Shown here: in pieces, positions 24,161 to 38,000 of the stretch
How positions within the stretch are numbered: the stretch's first letter is position 1
Layout of the letters: each line of letters opens with the position of its first letter
NCBI GenBank assembly: GCA_964019165.1
Contig: OZ025270.1
Coordinates: forward strand, 17,700,659 to 17,764,658
Reading direction: 5' to 3'
Origin: Mastigias papua
Lineage: Eukaryota; Cnidaria; Scyphozoa; Rhizostomeae; Mastigiidae
DNA: 64,000 bases
The notes under the pieces: model-generated
Seen by the model: the letters and a program-made list of their open reading frames with translations, nothing else
Told to the model about the DNA's origin: nothing
The model's database searches: none
Made by a program: the position numbers and the translations under genes

Positions 24161-24248
24161 CAACTTAACTGATCTTCAAACCCATGTTTTTCGCAACTAG
24201 TAAGTAGTACTTTGTGTTTATCTATTGCAAAATCGTACACATTTCACT

Positions 24249-27200
24249 ATGAAAGCGCATGGAAGCATGGACAACTGGAGACAGATTACATGCTGGAGGA
24301 AAATAAAGCTTACAATCAAACTCCTTGTTTATTGTGGACTAGCTATGCTTGCTGACTTACTAATCTTCAAAGGTTCGATTTCTCACTGTTTGAAATTGCA
24401 TTAATATTGATCTTTTAGAATTAAAGTTCTGACAGTTTTACAGTTACATAGTTACTAAGATTTCGATTCAGTAAACAAGAAGAGTTAGATGTGGATTTGA
24501 TAGCTGTTGTTGCATTATAAAACAGACATTAAAAAGTATCTAGTTGCGTGCTATTTCAATTTCAAATTACGTTATCTAACTTAAATTCTGGGCCTAACGA
24601 GGATTGCTATGAAGATGGCATGAATATGTTGCATAACATGTAATATCACCTATGACAAACATTTGTGCAATAGATGCGTGATATTCGCGAATAATGATGA
24701 AGGAGGGACGGCTTTTAACAGTTAAAAGATGCTGAATTTTTTTGAATAACAATACAAACAAGTCAATAGCAATTTGCAAAAGTGCAACTGATGTAAGATG
24801 TAGGCCATGTTGACATTTCTCCGTTTTTATATTGATCCGTTTTTACATCCATAAATGGCGCTGTTTCGAATTAGGGTAACATTTTGTCCGTCCAACAGAT
24901 CTGTCTAATGAAAATTATTGTGCAAAAGTTTGGATGTTTCAAAAACTTCCTTTTGTATCTTGAAACTTTACTTCATATTACAAGACTTGTTTTTGTTATT
25001 CGCAAAAAACTAATGTCTGAAAGCTCGCATAATAGCAAACAAATTCTGTTGGACGGACAAAATGGCAGCCCTAATTCAAAACAGCACCAAATGGAGCTGT
25101 TTTTCTCCTCTGTTCACACTAATTCGTTTTCAGACAAAAACGAATTGTCTACAACACTTTATACAACTTTGCTGGAGAAGCACAAATGTGTCGCATATCA
25201 AGAGGTACGATAAAAACTATGTGAATTTAGGCAGCAGTGCTCGGCCCGGAAGAAAATATTGGTTGTCTGGGGGTGAAGTCCCTATGTTAGGGAAACATCT
25301 TCGTCAAATATGTTTAAGTACTTCATTATCCAATTGGAATATGTGAAGGTAAAGATTCATCAAGTACATATTTTTGTATAAGAAAGCCAAGCTTGACCAG
25401 AGAGCTTCACGCAGAAAAAGAACGAAAATCAATCAGTATTTGATGTAAACCGGACCTTTTGCTATGAATATCATGATGTGATGCCTTTCAAATCATTTGC
25501 ATGGCAACAAATTTTCCATTAAGGTAAACGCGATGTTCCATCCTTCAAGGTACACAGTACAGACAATTTTTTTGTACTAAGCTACTGACAGGGTGTCATC
25601 AGGAACTTTTAGGAGCAGCTACCACCCACCATGATAACTTATCCTTGAACTAAACATATGCGTTTTTGTCCAAAAACGGAGTATTGTCAATGGAGTCGTG
25701 ATTTGGGAAGCCAAAGATGTTTGCACATAGGAAATAAGAACTATGGTACTTAATTATTGTTTCTCTATTGAAATTTACCTTGAGTAGCTGTCATCAGAAT
25801 ACTCCAATTTTGTTCCATGATTTCGTAGTTCTATGTGTTTGTGTAACAGGCATACTCGTGAATGGCATGGTATTAGTACCAGTTGCACCAAATTCGTCAC
25901 CAAGTCGTATCACTGCCATGAGAGGGTCATCAGCTTGGTTCTATTGGAAATATAATTACACTGGTGATGGACGACATCCTACAGGTGTCAAAACAAAATA
26001 CATGCTGCAGTTTGTTCGATATACCAGGTTATCTGATGGAGATGTCCAGCAACTTGCTGTCAGGAAAGGCCAAAATGGTTCCTTAATAACGGAATCAACT
26101 ATACATGCTCCATTCACTGGGAGAGTGCAAGTGATAGCATCAAACAGTACAATGGTGATTCATCGTCTTCAATATAACGATTCATTGTATGAATTTTCGT
26201 CAACAGTCGATGTTCGGATATATACCACTGGTACTGCCAATATTGTCCGAACTATTGCGTTGGAGCCTAAAATTCGCATCCTTGTAAATGGTAGGGGAAG
26301 AGTCCTCATTTTAAATCTCTTATGAATACACATTACACTGAAATTCAATGTCAAGTTGATTAATATCTGCCATTAATAACCAGAGGATTAATATGATGAT
26401 GTAGATTTCTGATGTTATATTACTTTTTTATGCACTCTGTACATCTATGCATACACACATACAATGTATATTTATTTAAGCAGGTTTAAGGATAGGAAAG
26501 AATCAATGCTGATATGGACGTGCTATCTAAAAACTGAGATTTTCTAATCACTCTACCACTTTCTGTGTTCTACAGGGATCCCGGAATTCAGAGCACAACC
26601 CCCAAGTACATTTACCATAAAAGAAAGATCAAATCTAGCACTGAGAATTGAGATAGTTGGAAACCCTAAACCATCAGCTCATTTCAGATGGACTCATCTT
26701 CCTACATCATCAGCAACAATTGTTCCAAGTGCCCAGTTGCATCCATTTGTATACTCTTCAACATATTCGTTAAGCAATATTGATGGAAGTTATTGTGGCA
26801 GAATGTTGCATACAACAATCAAAAATAGCATCGGATCTTCGTCAGTAAAAGCGACAAACTTCACTGTGTTGTGTAAGTATTTTGATCGAATGAAATTGCA
26901 ACTACATTGCAATCATTATAATTCAACATTGGTACCTATTACTCTGCACAATATTCCACTAATTAGACATATGAAGAGACAATTCTTTCTCAGATATATT
27001 GCATGTATGCCATATCTGCAACCTGGTCATTCACAACAAAACTAAATGGCAACCTATCTACAAATATAATAATGAAATGTAATCATATATATAGACATCA
27101 TTCTTCATTCATTTCTGTTGCAGTCACACTGGAAAGGAATTATAATCTGAGGGCAGGAAAAATTGCTCAAAGCAAATGCGTTGAAGTGAGATGGAATAAA

Positions 27201-30200
27201 GTCCCCTCTGGAGCATGTAGGGTCAGATATGATACAAAATTTGCTGATATATCTGGAAAAGAAATATCAAAACAACATGGATTTAATAGTGACCACATAA
27301 AGTTATGTGGATTAGAAAGATTTGATGAAATTACTCAAGTTGAATTGACAGTGACATATAAGATTATGAAGAAAGTTATCATCACACAAGTTTCAAATAA
27401 ACCACTTGCTTTGATAGCGCCTATGACAAAGACAGGTAGGTTGTTCATGTGTATAAAATTAAATATTTTTAAATCTATGCAAAGTGATATAGACCGAATG
27501 ATACTTTTCCATGTTTTAAATATGTTGTGCATTGTAAATAAATGTCTCACATCGTTAAGGAAAATCACAAGTGCAGCATGATTTACTTTAATGGTTAGTA
27601 CGTTTAAGATTCATTACTTTATATATTTAAGATTAATTCTTTACATTACTCATTTTATTAATTGCTCATGCAATTAGTTTACAGTAAGGCAATTTTTCAA
27701 TCCCTATTGAAGATTATGCCCTATGTGGATAATTTGAAGCAAATCAATCGAGTTATAGGGCACTAAAAATTGCTGCGAATGAAAGATATGATCTTTCGTG
27801 TGTCACTAATTTAGAATAGAACGTCACATATTGCATTTGATGGTAAGTAACAAGCTGTTTATTTTACGCTGCTGCTAATTTACCGAAATTTATTGTTATT
27901 TCTTTTGCTTCAAATGATGAAATCATGATTATAGAAAAGATATCTGTCTTTAGCATTCCGTAGTTGGTAGATTCTAGATGTTCTTTGCTTTTACAGGTAT
28001 CCCAACGTTCATAGTACAACCTCCAAGCACACTGAACATAAATGAAGGATCAAATCTAGTGATATCAATTCGAATGAACGGAAATCCTCAGCCATCGGCT
28101 CATTTCAGATGGACTCATCTACATACGTCATCAACAGTAATTGCTACAAGTATGCGAATGAGTCCATCTGTGTACTCCACCACATATTTAATAAAAAATA
28201 TTGATGGAAAGTATTGCGGGAGAATATTACAGACAACGATCAGAAATAGCGTCGGATCTTCGCCAGTAAAAACGACAAATATCAATGTGTTGTGTAAGTA
28301 TTTATATGGATTGTCACTCGATTTTCAAAGTAAGGCCCAGGTCAAGCGTCGCTCTTCCCATGCGTCGAACTTAATATGTGAGTTGGGAGGAGCATTAGAA
28401 GAGTGACGTTTGATTTGCGTTTGCTATTTTCATAGCAAGTTGTAAAGATGCATTATCAATCGGGCCTATGAACAAACATATCTTTTATTTGATATACATG
28501 AGTCCCTACAAAAAAGCCTCTTTCGTGAAGCACTGAAACGCTCATGCGACTTTCATATCGAAGAATATCCCAGTTTACGTAACACTACAGAGATACTAGG
28601 ACAGGCAAAGCACTTCACCCAACGTACTATTATGCTACATATGCTGGCACAAAAGAGTTATACAAATAAGTAAAATATATGATTGTCTCGCATGAATATT
28701 GAAAGTTTAAAGGTATATTATTTACTCTTTGGCATCCGAAGTTAGGGGACTCCTGATTGCAAATCGTCAGAAATTTCCCCATCCACATCCACTTATTAAA
28801 GCCCCCACTTTAATAAGGATTTTTTCTTTATAGTCCAACCACCCATGTTTAATAACATCCACTCCAAACGAAAGATTTTGAAGTTTCAAAAACGATAAAG
28901 GACAAGCCATTAGCAAATTACCGAGTATGGGTTATCACAAATCATTGAAAAAATGTTTACTCAAGAGAACAACTAGAAAAAACATGCCAGCAATAAAACA
29001 TTAAAGGCAAAATTGATTGTACAACAATTTTCTTTTCAGAAGTATAACAAAATAATAAAAACTTAAACATGACAATTTTTGAAAATTCAAGGAAAATTGT
29101 TCTTCTGTTACGTATAATTTTTCATACAATTCAATGTTCATTATTTTTATCACAATTGCTGTCATTTATTAATCTGCTATAAGAAATAAATAAAAGTGTT
29201 GGCTAATGTAACTAATCCACAGCAACTTAAAGTGCACCTAGTGTTGATATGAGGAACAAAAGGACCGTATCCCAGAAAGGAGGAATGAAATTATTCACTA
29301 GTAAGATTTATACTTTGAAATCAACATTACTATGATAAAAAGAATCGTTTGGTATTCTGAGAACCCTATTGACATCCCAAATTCTAAGTTTTTTTGCGAA
29401 ATGCCTGCTCCCCTCCTTGTTATGCCCCCTGAAACTAGGTGGCAAAGAGTATTAACTTTGTTAGCTCGCAAAAATCCAGTTCTGAACTTTCATAGGTTTT
29501 TGAGCAATCTATTACTACTTTCTTATTAACTACTGTCATACCAAAACGTACGCATTATATTTGTGCCAGTCTGAAATGGGACATTCACTGCAAAGCTAAA
29601 CGATAAGAGATCTACAACAGAGCTTCTATTAGCATATAAATTAGGGGGCAACTCTAGGAGGCAAATATTTTCTCAAATATAATGTAAGTATGCTATATCT
29701 GAAACCCTGACATTCACAAGAAACTAAATGGCAACATATCTACAAATCTAGAATGAAAATTATAGATATATAGGATATATAGAAACCATTCTTCATTCAT
29801 TTCTTTTGCAGTCACACTGAAAAGGAATTATAATCTGAGAGCAAAAAAAATTGCTCATAGCAAATGCGTTGAAGTGACATGGAATAAAATTCCTTCTGGA
29901 GCATGTAGGGTCAGATATGATACAAAATTTGCTGATGTATCTGGAAATGAAATATCAAGCAAACATGACTTTAATATTGACCAGATGAAGTCATGTGGAT
30001 TAGGAAGATTTAATGAAATTACTCAAGTTGATTTGACAGTCACATATAACAGTATGAAGAAAGTGGTCACTGTATGGTTCTCAAAAAAGCCAATTGCCTC
30101 AACAGCATCTGACACAAAGCCAGGTAGGTTGTTGTTATATGTGAAATGATATGCCTAATTCTATAGAGAGTGGTAAGAACTGATTTATACCAGGCTTGAT

Positions 30201-31000
30201 TTATACTTTTGTTATGCATTTAATAGGCTGTTTATTTTGAATTAATATCTTGAATCCTCTTTCTGATGAGGCAAAGAATTCAGCTCATTTCTGACTTTTC
30301 AGCTTAGCGTAAAAAATTTGAAGGGAAATTAAAACAGGAGCATGAATTGCATTACAAGACAATTTAAATTCATTTATATATATATGTACTAATTCTTTGT
30401 TATATTGTTCATGCAATTAGTTTATCGCGCAATTACATCATAACAGGGCAATCTGACAATTATTATTGTAAACTTTATTTTATATGAACATATACTTTAT
30501 ATCCAATTACATCATAACAATAGTGCAGTAAAAATTATTACGAATAAAGCACATCATCTTTCCATTATTATTACTTCTGATATCGATGAATTGCTTATTA
30601 AAATACGTTAACTCTCAAAATCACCGCGTTACAACAAGATATCGACGCCCTCTTATTATCCCTTGGCTTGTCTTGCCCATTTTGTTTAACACTTACTTGA
30701 TATATAAACCCATTTATTTATTTATTTTAATTATTAAAGATGAATCTGAAAATTGCGTCATATGGCATTTTTTCGTCGCTTTTATTCTACGTATCAACTA
30801 TTGTGGTGGACGTTAAGCAACAAGCTTGTTGTATCTAGATAGTAACATATTTGAAACGATATGAACACTTTATATTAACTATGAAATATCAAGATCTCGG
30901 AAAAATTATATTTTCAGCCAAATTGTCAACCATCATCATTGTCCTTCTTGGCGTCTCACTGACTGGCCTAGCATTTCCAATTTTCAACATTCAGGACTGA
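24249..31000 (+). CDS. Gene D: five-domain Alr-like protein (V, I-set, Fn3, I-set, Fn3) without cytoplasmic tail
   Basis: Exons 24249-24372, 25850-26290, 26576-26872, 27124-27435, 27997-28293, 29812-30123, 30918-31015 (stop 30998-31000); 621 aa. Leader residues 1-41 (KLLVYCGLAMLADLLIF). Cysteine-free V-like domain 42-188 (WFYWKYNY, ASNSTMVIHRLQY). I-set-like 189-287 and 392-490, each with one Cys (SYCGR, KYCGR). Fn3-like 288-391 and 491-594, each with three Cys (KCVEV, ACRVRY, LCGL or SCGL). The last exon encodes STIIIVLLGVSLTGLAF and ends in NIQD, so the protein should be tail-less or GPI-anchored. The stop lies 15 nt before a strong donor. The I/Fn3 pair is duplicated; each pair has the same exon lengths (297 and 312 nt). 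Confidence 0.82.
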
Positions 31001-33054
31001 GTTAGAGAATCCATGGTAAGTAAAAATGCCTTACTTATTGCATCATAAAGCGATTTGGAAACTATCCAGGATATTTCTATAAATCCTCATAAACTCAATA
31101 TATAATCATTTCATTCTTTTGAGTGACAAAGAGCAAGTATATGTTTGGATGATACTATGATAGATGTTTATACATTAGTTCGTGTAATCGATAAGTCGTC
31201 ACTATCTGATACATATGTTTATCAACAAAACTATTTAAACCTAAAGGAAAGCGCTCTTAGAATTGCATATTGTGATAGTACTTCTCAATTTGAGAAACTA
31301 TTAGAAAACAATAATTAGGTATCTATACATCAGCAGAATAATGCTGTTATGTTTGATTAATGTTGGCTATGATTAATGTTGGCTATGATTGAAATTTATA
31401 AAACAATACATCACTTGAATCCACCGTTCAGTTGGGGAAATTTTCAAGGAAATTGCATTACATGTATATGGTAATGTGCATATCAGCTGAGGTTTATGAG
31501 CAATCTAAATCTATCAAAAGTAAGAGCCAGGCACTATGGTGGCACCAGACCTGTATGGCACAGATACTGTAAGGTTCGTGGGAAAGAGTATGGGCAAAAA
31601 ATTTCCAATCCAATAGAAATGAAACTTAAGTCTCCTTGAGAGTTTTACGAAAACATCTGAAGTCAATAAAATGTAAGCATTGCGACTATAGTATATGAAA
31701 AACCTGTATACACTATGTGAGCAAAATGATTGCTCTGGCTGGTTCATGCTACTATGCAACATGATGCGACCTATCAAAATATTTATTAGAATCTCCATTA
31801 TTAATATGATGTAGCCTTTGACTGTTTGTAAGATGCTTAGGATGATATTGGATTGGATTCGTTGTTGCTTTTATTAAGCAACAACAAAGCAGGAAAAATA
31901 ATAATAAAAATAAGCAATAATGATAAACAGGAATAATCACAAGATATATAACATAATTAGATAAGTAGAAACTATGAATTGTTGCACTCTTTCCCTCGGA
32001 TACAAAACACATACACAGTATGTTGATGTCATAAAACAATGCTTGTTAACGTCCTTGTAATATAGTTTATGTGCTTGTTGTCAAAACCATTCTCATTGAG
32101 CATGATAAAAAAGTCATTTGGCTGAAGAGAAAAGTCTCCCAAGTGCTAATAAAGAGGCTGATAAAGTTAATGTCAAGCTGACGTTGTTGGAATGCTATCA
32201 AATCTCCATACTTGTTGGCTGTACATATTACAGCAATTGACATAGCGATAATGATTAACTGTGTTTTGCATTGTTCCATCTTGTCGCCAATGTAAATTGT
32301 GAACTACAAGTTCTAGAACTGAATATATCATATGAAACAAGTGGCTAAACAAAGTGAACCTTTGCACGGCAAAACAGGAAGGCCTAAACTTTAATTTCCT
32401 GTGTTGGTGTACTTTGAAGTTCAGCTTTGATCAAATGTAAACAAAAATGTTGAGAAAGTTGACGTAATCTATGTCAACAACATCTTTGGCGACGCAACCG
32501 TTCTAAACTAAGGAAAGCAATAGGGGATGAAGTAAAAAATGGCTATGAGAAATAATTACTATAAATGAATAAAACGACAACACTGAAAAGGGCATAAAAT
32601 TGAAAATACAATGCCTAAATGTGAAATTTATGTCGGTTTCTTTTTATTGGTTAAGTATATTAGAACCTTATTTCGGTGCTTGCATGTAACTGGTGCCGAA
32701 ATGCAGAAGACTCACTACGAATTTCTTGGCCTTCATCCTCGTCTTCAAATCTCTGATTTCTGATTACTGATAGCTCCTTTTCAATTTTAAAGTTTCCTCT
32801 CATCCATTCCGAAAAGATATTGACCAGGATTACATTTGCTTTCGGCAAATCTTTCGTCTTTGTTTCACACGCTGCCTGGCAACCATGCCACGCCTATAGT
32901 TATTTTACAAAAGTTCAAGTTTGTTCTTTCATCTTCATATTGATGATAGTTAATGATTAACTTTTATCCATTTTACCTTCCCATGCTCTTTAGATCCAGC
33001 ACCTATCCTTACATTTCTTTCTATAGATTACCATAATATCCTCTCTTTGCACAG

Positions 33055-33281
33055 AAATGATTAAAGCGATATGGGCCACCAGATATCTCTACCAAAAACT
33101 GGATTCTCATATCACCTTGGATAAAAGTTGGAAAAAGGGACTCAAGTATCAACACAAAACTACTGTTGTTGGAAGAGAAAAAATTTTGAATTCAATTTTT
33201 GATACTGAATATGTTGAATGTTATACTGAATGTCTACATAACTTATATAATATTTGCAATTTAGTACCATCTAGGTACTAA
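33055..33281 (+). other. Terminal exon behind gene D (3' UTR or alternative coding exon)
   Basis: After CTCTCTTTGCACAG, a 75-codon frame (MIKAIWATRYLYQK ... DTEYVECYTECL ... LVPSRY) ends at 33279-33281, followed within six bases by AATAAA. It has the same length and both ends in common with the exon behind gene E. The acceptor phase (two leading bases) fits a phase-1 exon such as gene D's Fn3 exon. Downstream of the normal membrane exon it would be untranslated; if that exon were skipped it would add about 75 residues. Which applies cannot be told from DNA alone. Confidence 0.55.
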
Positions 33282-33845
33282 GTGAAAATAAATATGTTGG
33301 GACATTCACAAATTCGGGGTTACTGCTGCATTGCCTTAGTTAAGATTTTAAAGATTTCATGCTTGGATGGTGTGGCTCTGCCGCCGTAAACTAGATAAAG
33401 GTAATGATGATAAGTATTTACACGATACGATTGTCTTTTAAATGGCAAGTTATTTATCCGAAGAACCTTCAGTTTCAGTTTCAGTTTCATTCACTGGGGA
33501 ATATATCTAAAAGCAAGGATGATTACAAATACACTAACCTGAAATACAATGCAATTATCTGAATTACATAAGACAAACCATAAACACATGTGAAGACATA
33601 CCTTAAGCCATTTAATTTTTGCATCATGTTATTTCAGCGATTTTAGCGAAAGGGTATGTTTCGCTAAATTGAAATTGCGCTAAAATTAATTTTGTCTATC
33701 TTTTGTACTAATCTTAATCAATCTAAGCTGCTATTTGGTTAATCAAACTTGCGCTAAACCTGGGCTATTATTTGTCGTTAAATTTACCTGACGCAAAAAT
33801 TAAACGGCCTAAGGTAGTACCATTACAACCCATAACCATATGCAT

Positions 33846-34745
33846 TTAGATATATTCGTCTAAGGAGGAGCTCCCTAATATGTAACTAATCGAGAGAGAG
33901 CCCCCCTCCCTCAAATAAAAGCTAAAAAACTTTATTTGAAAGCACAAGACCAGAAGATGCCTCCATAAATGAGATAATTTAAGAATGCATGTACAGGCCA
34001 ACAAGTAGACGCGAGCCCAGTGACACGGGTGGGTTTGGGTATCTGCTGTCATATGAAACAAGAGACACGAACCCATACAGGATAAGTCCCACCCACCCAT
34101 CAACCCGTACCTATGTAAAAATTCCACAATGTTGGTATGAAATCACAGACCATAACCATTGATAAGGAACTCCTTCAATTTTGATTTGAAAGTATTAAAT
34201 GAAACTGGCATTTTGATGAAGGTAGGTATGTTATTCCAGAGTTTAGCACCAAACTTTTTTATAAACCTGAGACAATATAAAAAATTATTTCTAATGGATT
34301 GAAAAATGTCGTTTCTAAACGCCTTAAGAGTATTATAAGTCAGAATATTGCGACTAATGTGAAAGTAGTTTTGAAAGTGGGATAGTAAAACATGATAAAG
34401 AGACTTGTAGACAAATTTAGTATATTATGATGAATTATGTCTTTCAGTTTGAGAATTTAGAGAAAAGAAGACTTGTCTTAAAAAAGAGGAGACAGGATGA
34501 AAGGAGATAGACTTGAGTACATTTTTCTGCAACAGGAAGAGGGATTCAAGATAGGTATCATAGGAGAGACCCAAAGTTGATGAGCCATAGCATAGAAAGG
34601 AAGAAAATGTAGAGAAGTAGAGATTTTTAAAATATCCAGAGTTGGGAGGCATGTAATTTTAAAGAAAATCCCAGAAATCCTGGAGAGGTTTTTAGACAAT
34701 TCAGAGGTATAGGTAAACTCTAAGATCAAGCCCGATGTAAACAAG
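33846..34745 (-). pseudogene. Fossil LINE, reverse transcriptase C-terminal part
   Basis: Reverse-strand frames, broken by shifts, give YFKNLYFSTFSSFLCYGSS and SYDTYLESLFLLQKNVLKSI. This is the layout of the region after the reverse transcriptase core in CR1/L2-like elements. The 3' side (GGAGGAGCTCCCT ... ACTAATCGAG) matches the LINE fragment at 47765-48590, so they are one family. The untranslated tail may reach about 33467 (repeated CAGTTT). Confidence 0.65.
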
Positions 34746-34816
34746 AACCCTTTAAAAGAAAGTGCAATGAACTATGCCTCTTGAATATGAAATTAAGGCT
34801 ACGCTTACACGGGGAC

Positions 34817-34893
34817 TTTGGAACCATTCTATTAGGAACTTTTCCGTGTAGGTATGTATAGATTTCCCTGATTTTACATGATGTCTTGGAACT
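34817..34893. repeat. Dispersed repeat copy 2
   Basis: Matches 18510-18597 (GGAAC.TTTCCGT, TTACATGATGTCTTGGAACTG). It lies just upstream of gene E's promoter block. Confidence 0.5.
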
Positions 34894-34933
34894 GTAAACT
34901 TCCTAATTATGGCGGTCGAGAAACCATACAGAG

Positions 34934-34992
34934 TATCGAACGCTTGTGTTCGAATATCGAAAATGTTCACTCATTTCTTTGATCGAATATCA
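34934..34992 (+). promoter_or_regulatory. TCGAAT cluster upstream of gene E
   Basis: TATCGAACG, TTCGAATATCGAAA and GATCGAATATCACC lie 90-150 bp before the ATG at 35082 and closely match gene D's upstream block. Confidence 0.45.
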
Positions 34993-35081
34993 CCAACTTA
35001 ACTGATTTTTAAACCCATGTTTTTTGCAACTAGTAAGCAGTATTCTGTGTTCATCAATTGTAAAATCGTACACATTTCACT

Positions 35082-38000
35082 ATGAAAGCGCATGGAAGTA
35101 TGGACAACTGGAGACAGATTACATGCTGGAGGAAAACGAAGCTTACAATCAAACTCCTTGTTTATTGTGGACTAGTAATGCTTGCCGACTTACTAATCTT
35201 TAAAGGTTTGATTTCTCACTTCTTGAAAATTCATTGATATTGATCTTTTAGAATTAAAGTTCTGACAGTTTTACAGCTATATAGTTACTAAGATTTCATT
35301 TCATTACAGGAAAAGAGCTAGATGTGGAACTGATAGCCGTTTTACATTATATAATGGACTTTCAAAGTTATCTACTGTAGTAGCGTGATATTTCTGGGCC
35401 TAGAGTGACTGTTATGAAGATTGTATGAACGTACCGCACCAGATGTAACACCACATATGACAAACATTTGCGCAATAGAAATGTGATATTCGCGAAAAAT
35501 GATGAAGGAGAGACAGCCTTTAACTGTTAATAGACGCTGAACATTTTTGGACAACAATACAGACAAGTTAATAACAAGTTGCTAAAGTGCGACTGATATA
35601 AGACGTAGGCCATATTGACATTACTCTGTTATTGATAATAATCCGTTTCTACCCCCATAGACAGAGCAGTTCTGAGACAGAGCTGTATTTCTTCTTTGTT
35701 CACAATAATCCGTTTTCAGATAAAACCGAATTGCCGACAACATTTTATGCAACTTTGCTGGAGTAGCTTAATTGCGGTCCACACCAAGAGATGTGAAAAA
35801 ACTATGTGCATATAGGCAGCAGAACCAAGCCCAAAAGAGAAGATTGGTTGTCTGGGGGTGGCGTCCCTGTGTTAGGGAAACATCACTGTCAAATATAGTA
35901 AAGTACTTTATTTTGCAATTGGAAAACGTGAAGGTAAAGATTTAAGAAGTATCACTGTATGATCGTTCACTGCAGCTTGACCAGGGAGCTTCACGCAGAA
36001 AACAACGCAACTCAATCGCAACTCAATCGCAACTCAATGCACATTTGCTGTAAACCAGGCCTTCAGCTATGAATATGATAATCATGTGACACCTTTCAAA
36101 TAATTTGCATAACAACGAATTTTTCATTAATTAAAGTAAAAATAGCGATTTTTTTATCGTCTAAGACACCAAGCGCCTACAAATGTTTTGTACTAGGGTG
36201 CCGACGGGGTGTCATTATAAACTTTTGGTAGCAGCTACCGTCCTCCATGACAACCTATCCTTGAGCAAAAACATATGCGTTTTTGTCCAAAAACGGAGTA
36301 TTGTCTATGGGGTAATGATTTCGGAAGCCAAAGATGTTTGCACATAGGAAAAACAGTCTACGGTACTTGATTATTGTTTCATTATTGACACTTAATTTGA
36401 ATCGCTGTCATCAAATTACTCAAAGTTTGTTTCATGATTTCGTAGTTCTGTGTATCTTTGTAATAGGAATACTTGTGAATGGCATGGTATTGGTACCAGT
36501 TGCACCAAATTCGTCACCAAGTCGTATCACTGCCATGAAAGGGTCATCAGCTTGGTTCTATTGGAAATATAATTATCCTGGTGATGGACGACATCCTACA
36601 GGTGTCAAAACTAAATACATGCTGCAGTTTGTTCGATATACCAGGTTATCTGATGGAGATGTCCAGCAAATTGCTTACAGGGAAGGCCAAAATGGTGCCA
36701 TAATATTGGAATCAACTATACATGCTCCATTCACTGGAAGAGTGCAAGTGATAGCATCAAACAGTACAATGGTGATCCATCGTCTTCAATATAACGATTC
36801 ATTGTATGAATTTTCGTCCACTGTCGATGTCCGGATATATACCACTGGTACTGCCACTATTGTCCGAACTATTGCGTTGGAGCCTAAAATTCGCATCCTT
36901 GTAAATGGTAGGGGAAGAGTCCTCATTTTAAATCTCATATGAATATACGTTTAACTGAAATTCAATGTCAAGTTGATTAATATCTGCCATTAATAGCCAG
37001 AGGGTTAATATGATTATGATTATGTAGGTTTGTAATGCTATATTACTTTGATACACTCGGTACATATATTCATACATACATACGTACAATCTATATTTGT
37101 TTAAGCAGGTTTAAGGATACGAAAGGAATTAATACTGATGTGAACCTGCTGTCTAAAAACTGAGATTTTCTAATCACTCTACCACTTTCTGTGTTCTACA
37201 GGGATCCCGGAGTTCAGAGCACAACCCCCAAGTACATTTACCCTAAAAGAAAGATCAAATCTAGCACTGAGAATTGAGATAGTTGGAAACCCTAAACCAT
37301 CAGCTCATTTCAGATGGACTCATCTTCCTACTTCATCAGCAACAATAGTTCCAAGTGTCCAGTTGTATCCATCTGTGTACACTTCAACATATTCATTGCA
37401 CAATATTGATGGAAGGTATTGTGGAAGAATATTACAGACAACAATCAAAAATAGCGTCGGATCCTCATCAGTAAAAACGACAAATTTTAATGTGTTGTGT
37501 AAGTATTTTTATCAAGTGTAACACTACTTTCAAAGTAAAAGCTATTTTCAGACGTGTCAACTTAGACTTTCAAAATTTGGAGATTCTGGACTTTTCCAAA
37601 AGAAAAACAGGGAGATTTGCCAAAACCCGGGAGACAACGAACATTTTCTAGCAGTGTAAATATAATTGAAAAAATTGTGCTCGACTAATAGATTACGACA
37701 AAAATAATGATGAGCAGTAGAATAAAAAGTACCTTCATAATGATTCTAAGCATCAGAACATTCATTGAAAAGTCTTCCGTAAGTTTATGAAGTCAACTGT
37801 AAACCAGAAAATTGTAAGGAAAAATCCAAAAAAGTACTGGATTTTACAAAAATCAACCGGGAGAAAATGTATAACAACCGGGAGACCGGGACAAAACAGT
37901 CAAAACCGTGAGTCTCCTGGTGATACTGGGAGAGTTGGCAGGTCTGTACTTTCGTAGCATTTTGCGAAGATACGTGGAATGCGTCATCAGGCGGGCCTAT

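Noticed and set aside
24884..25346. ORFs of 109 and 94 codons in gene D intron 1
   Set aside because: They lie in intron sequence whose relative in gene E (35700-35950) does not keep the frames open.
27436..27996. Hidden leader and V exon of a separate gene between the two modules of gene D
   Set aside because: No signal-peptide-like or V-like sequence with splice sites was found in this interval.
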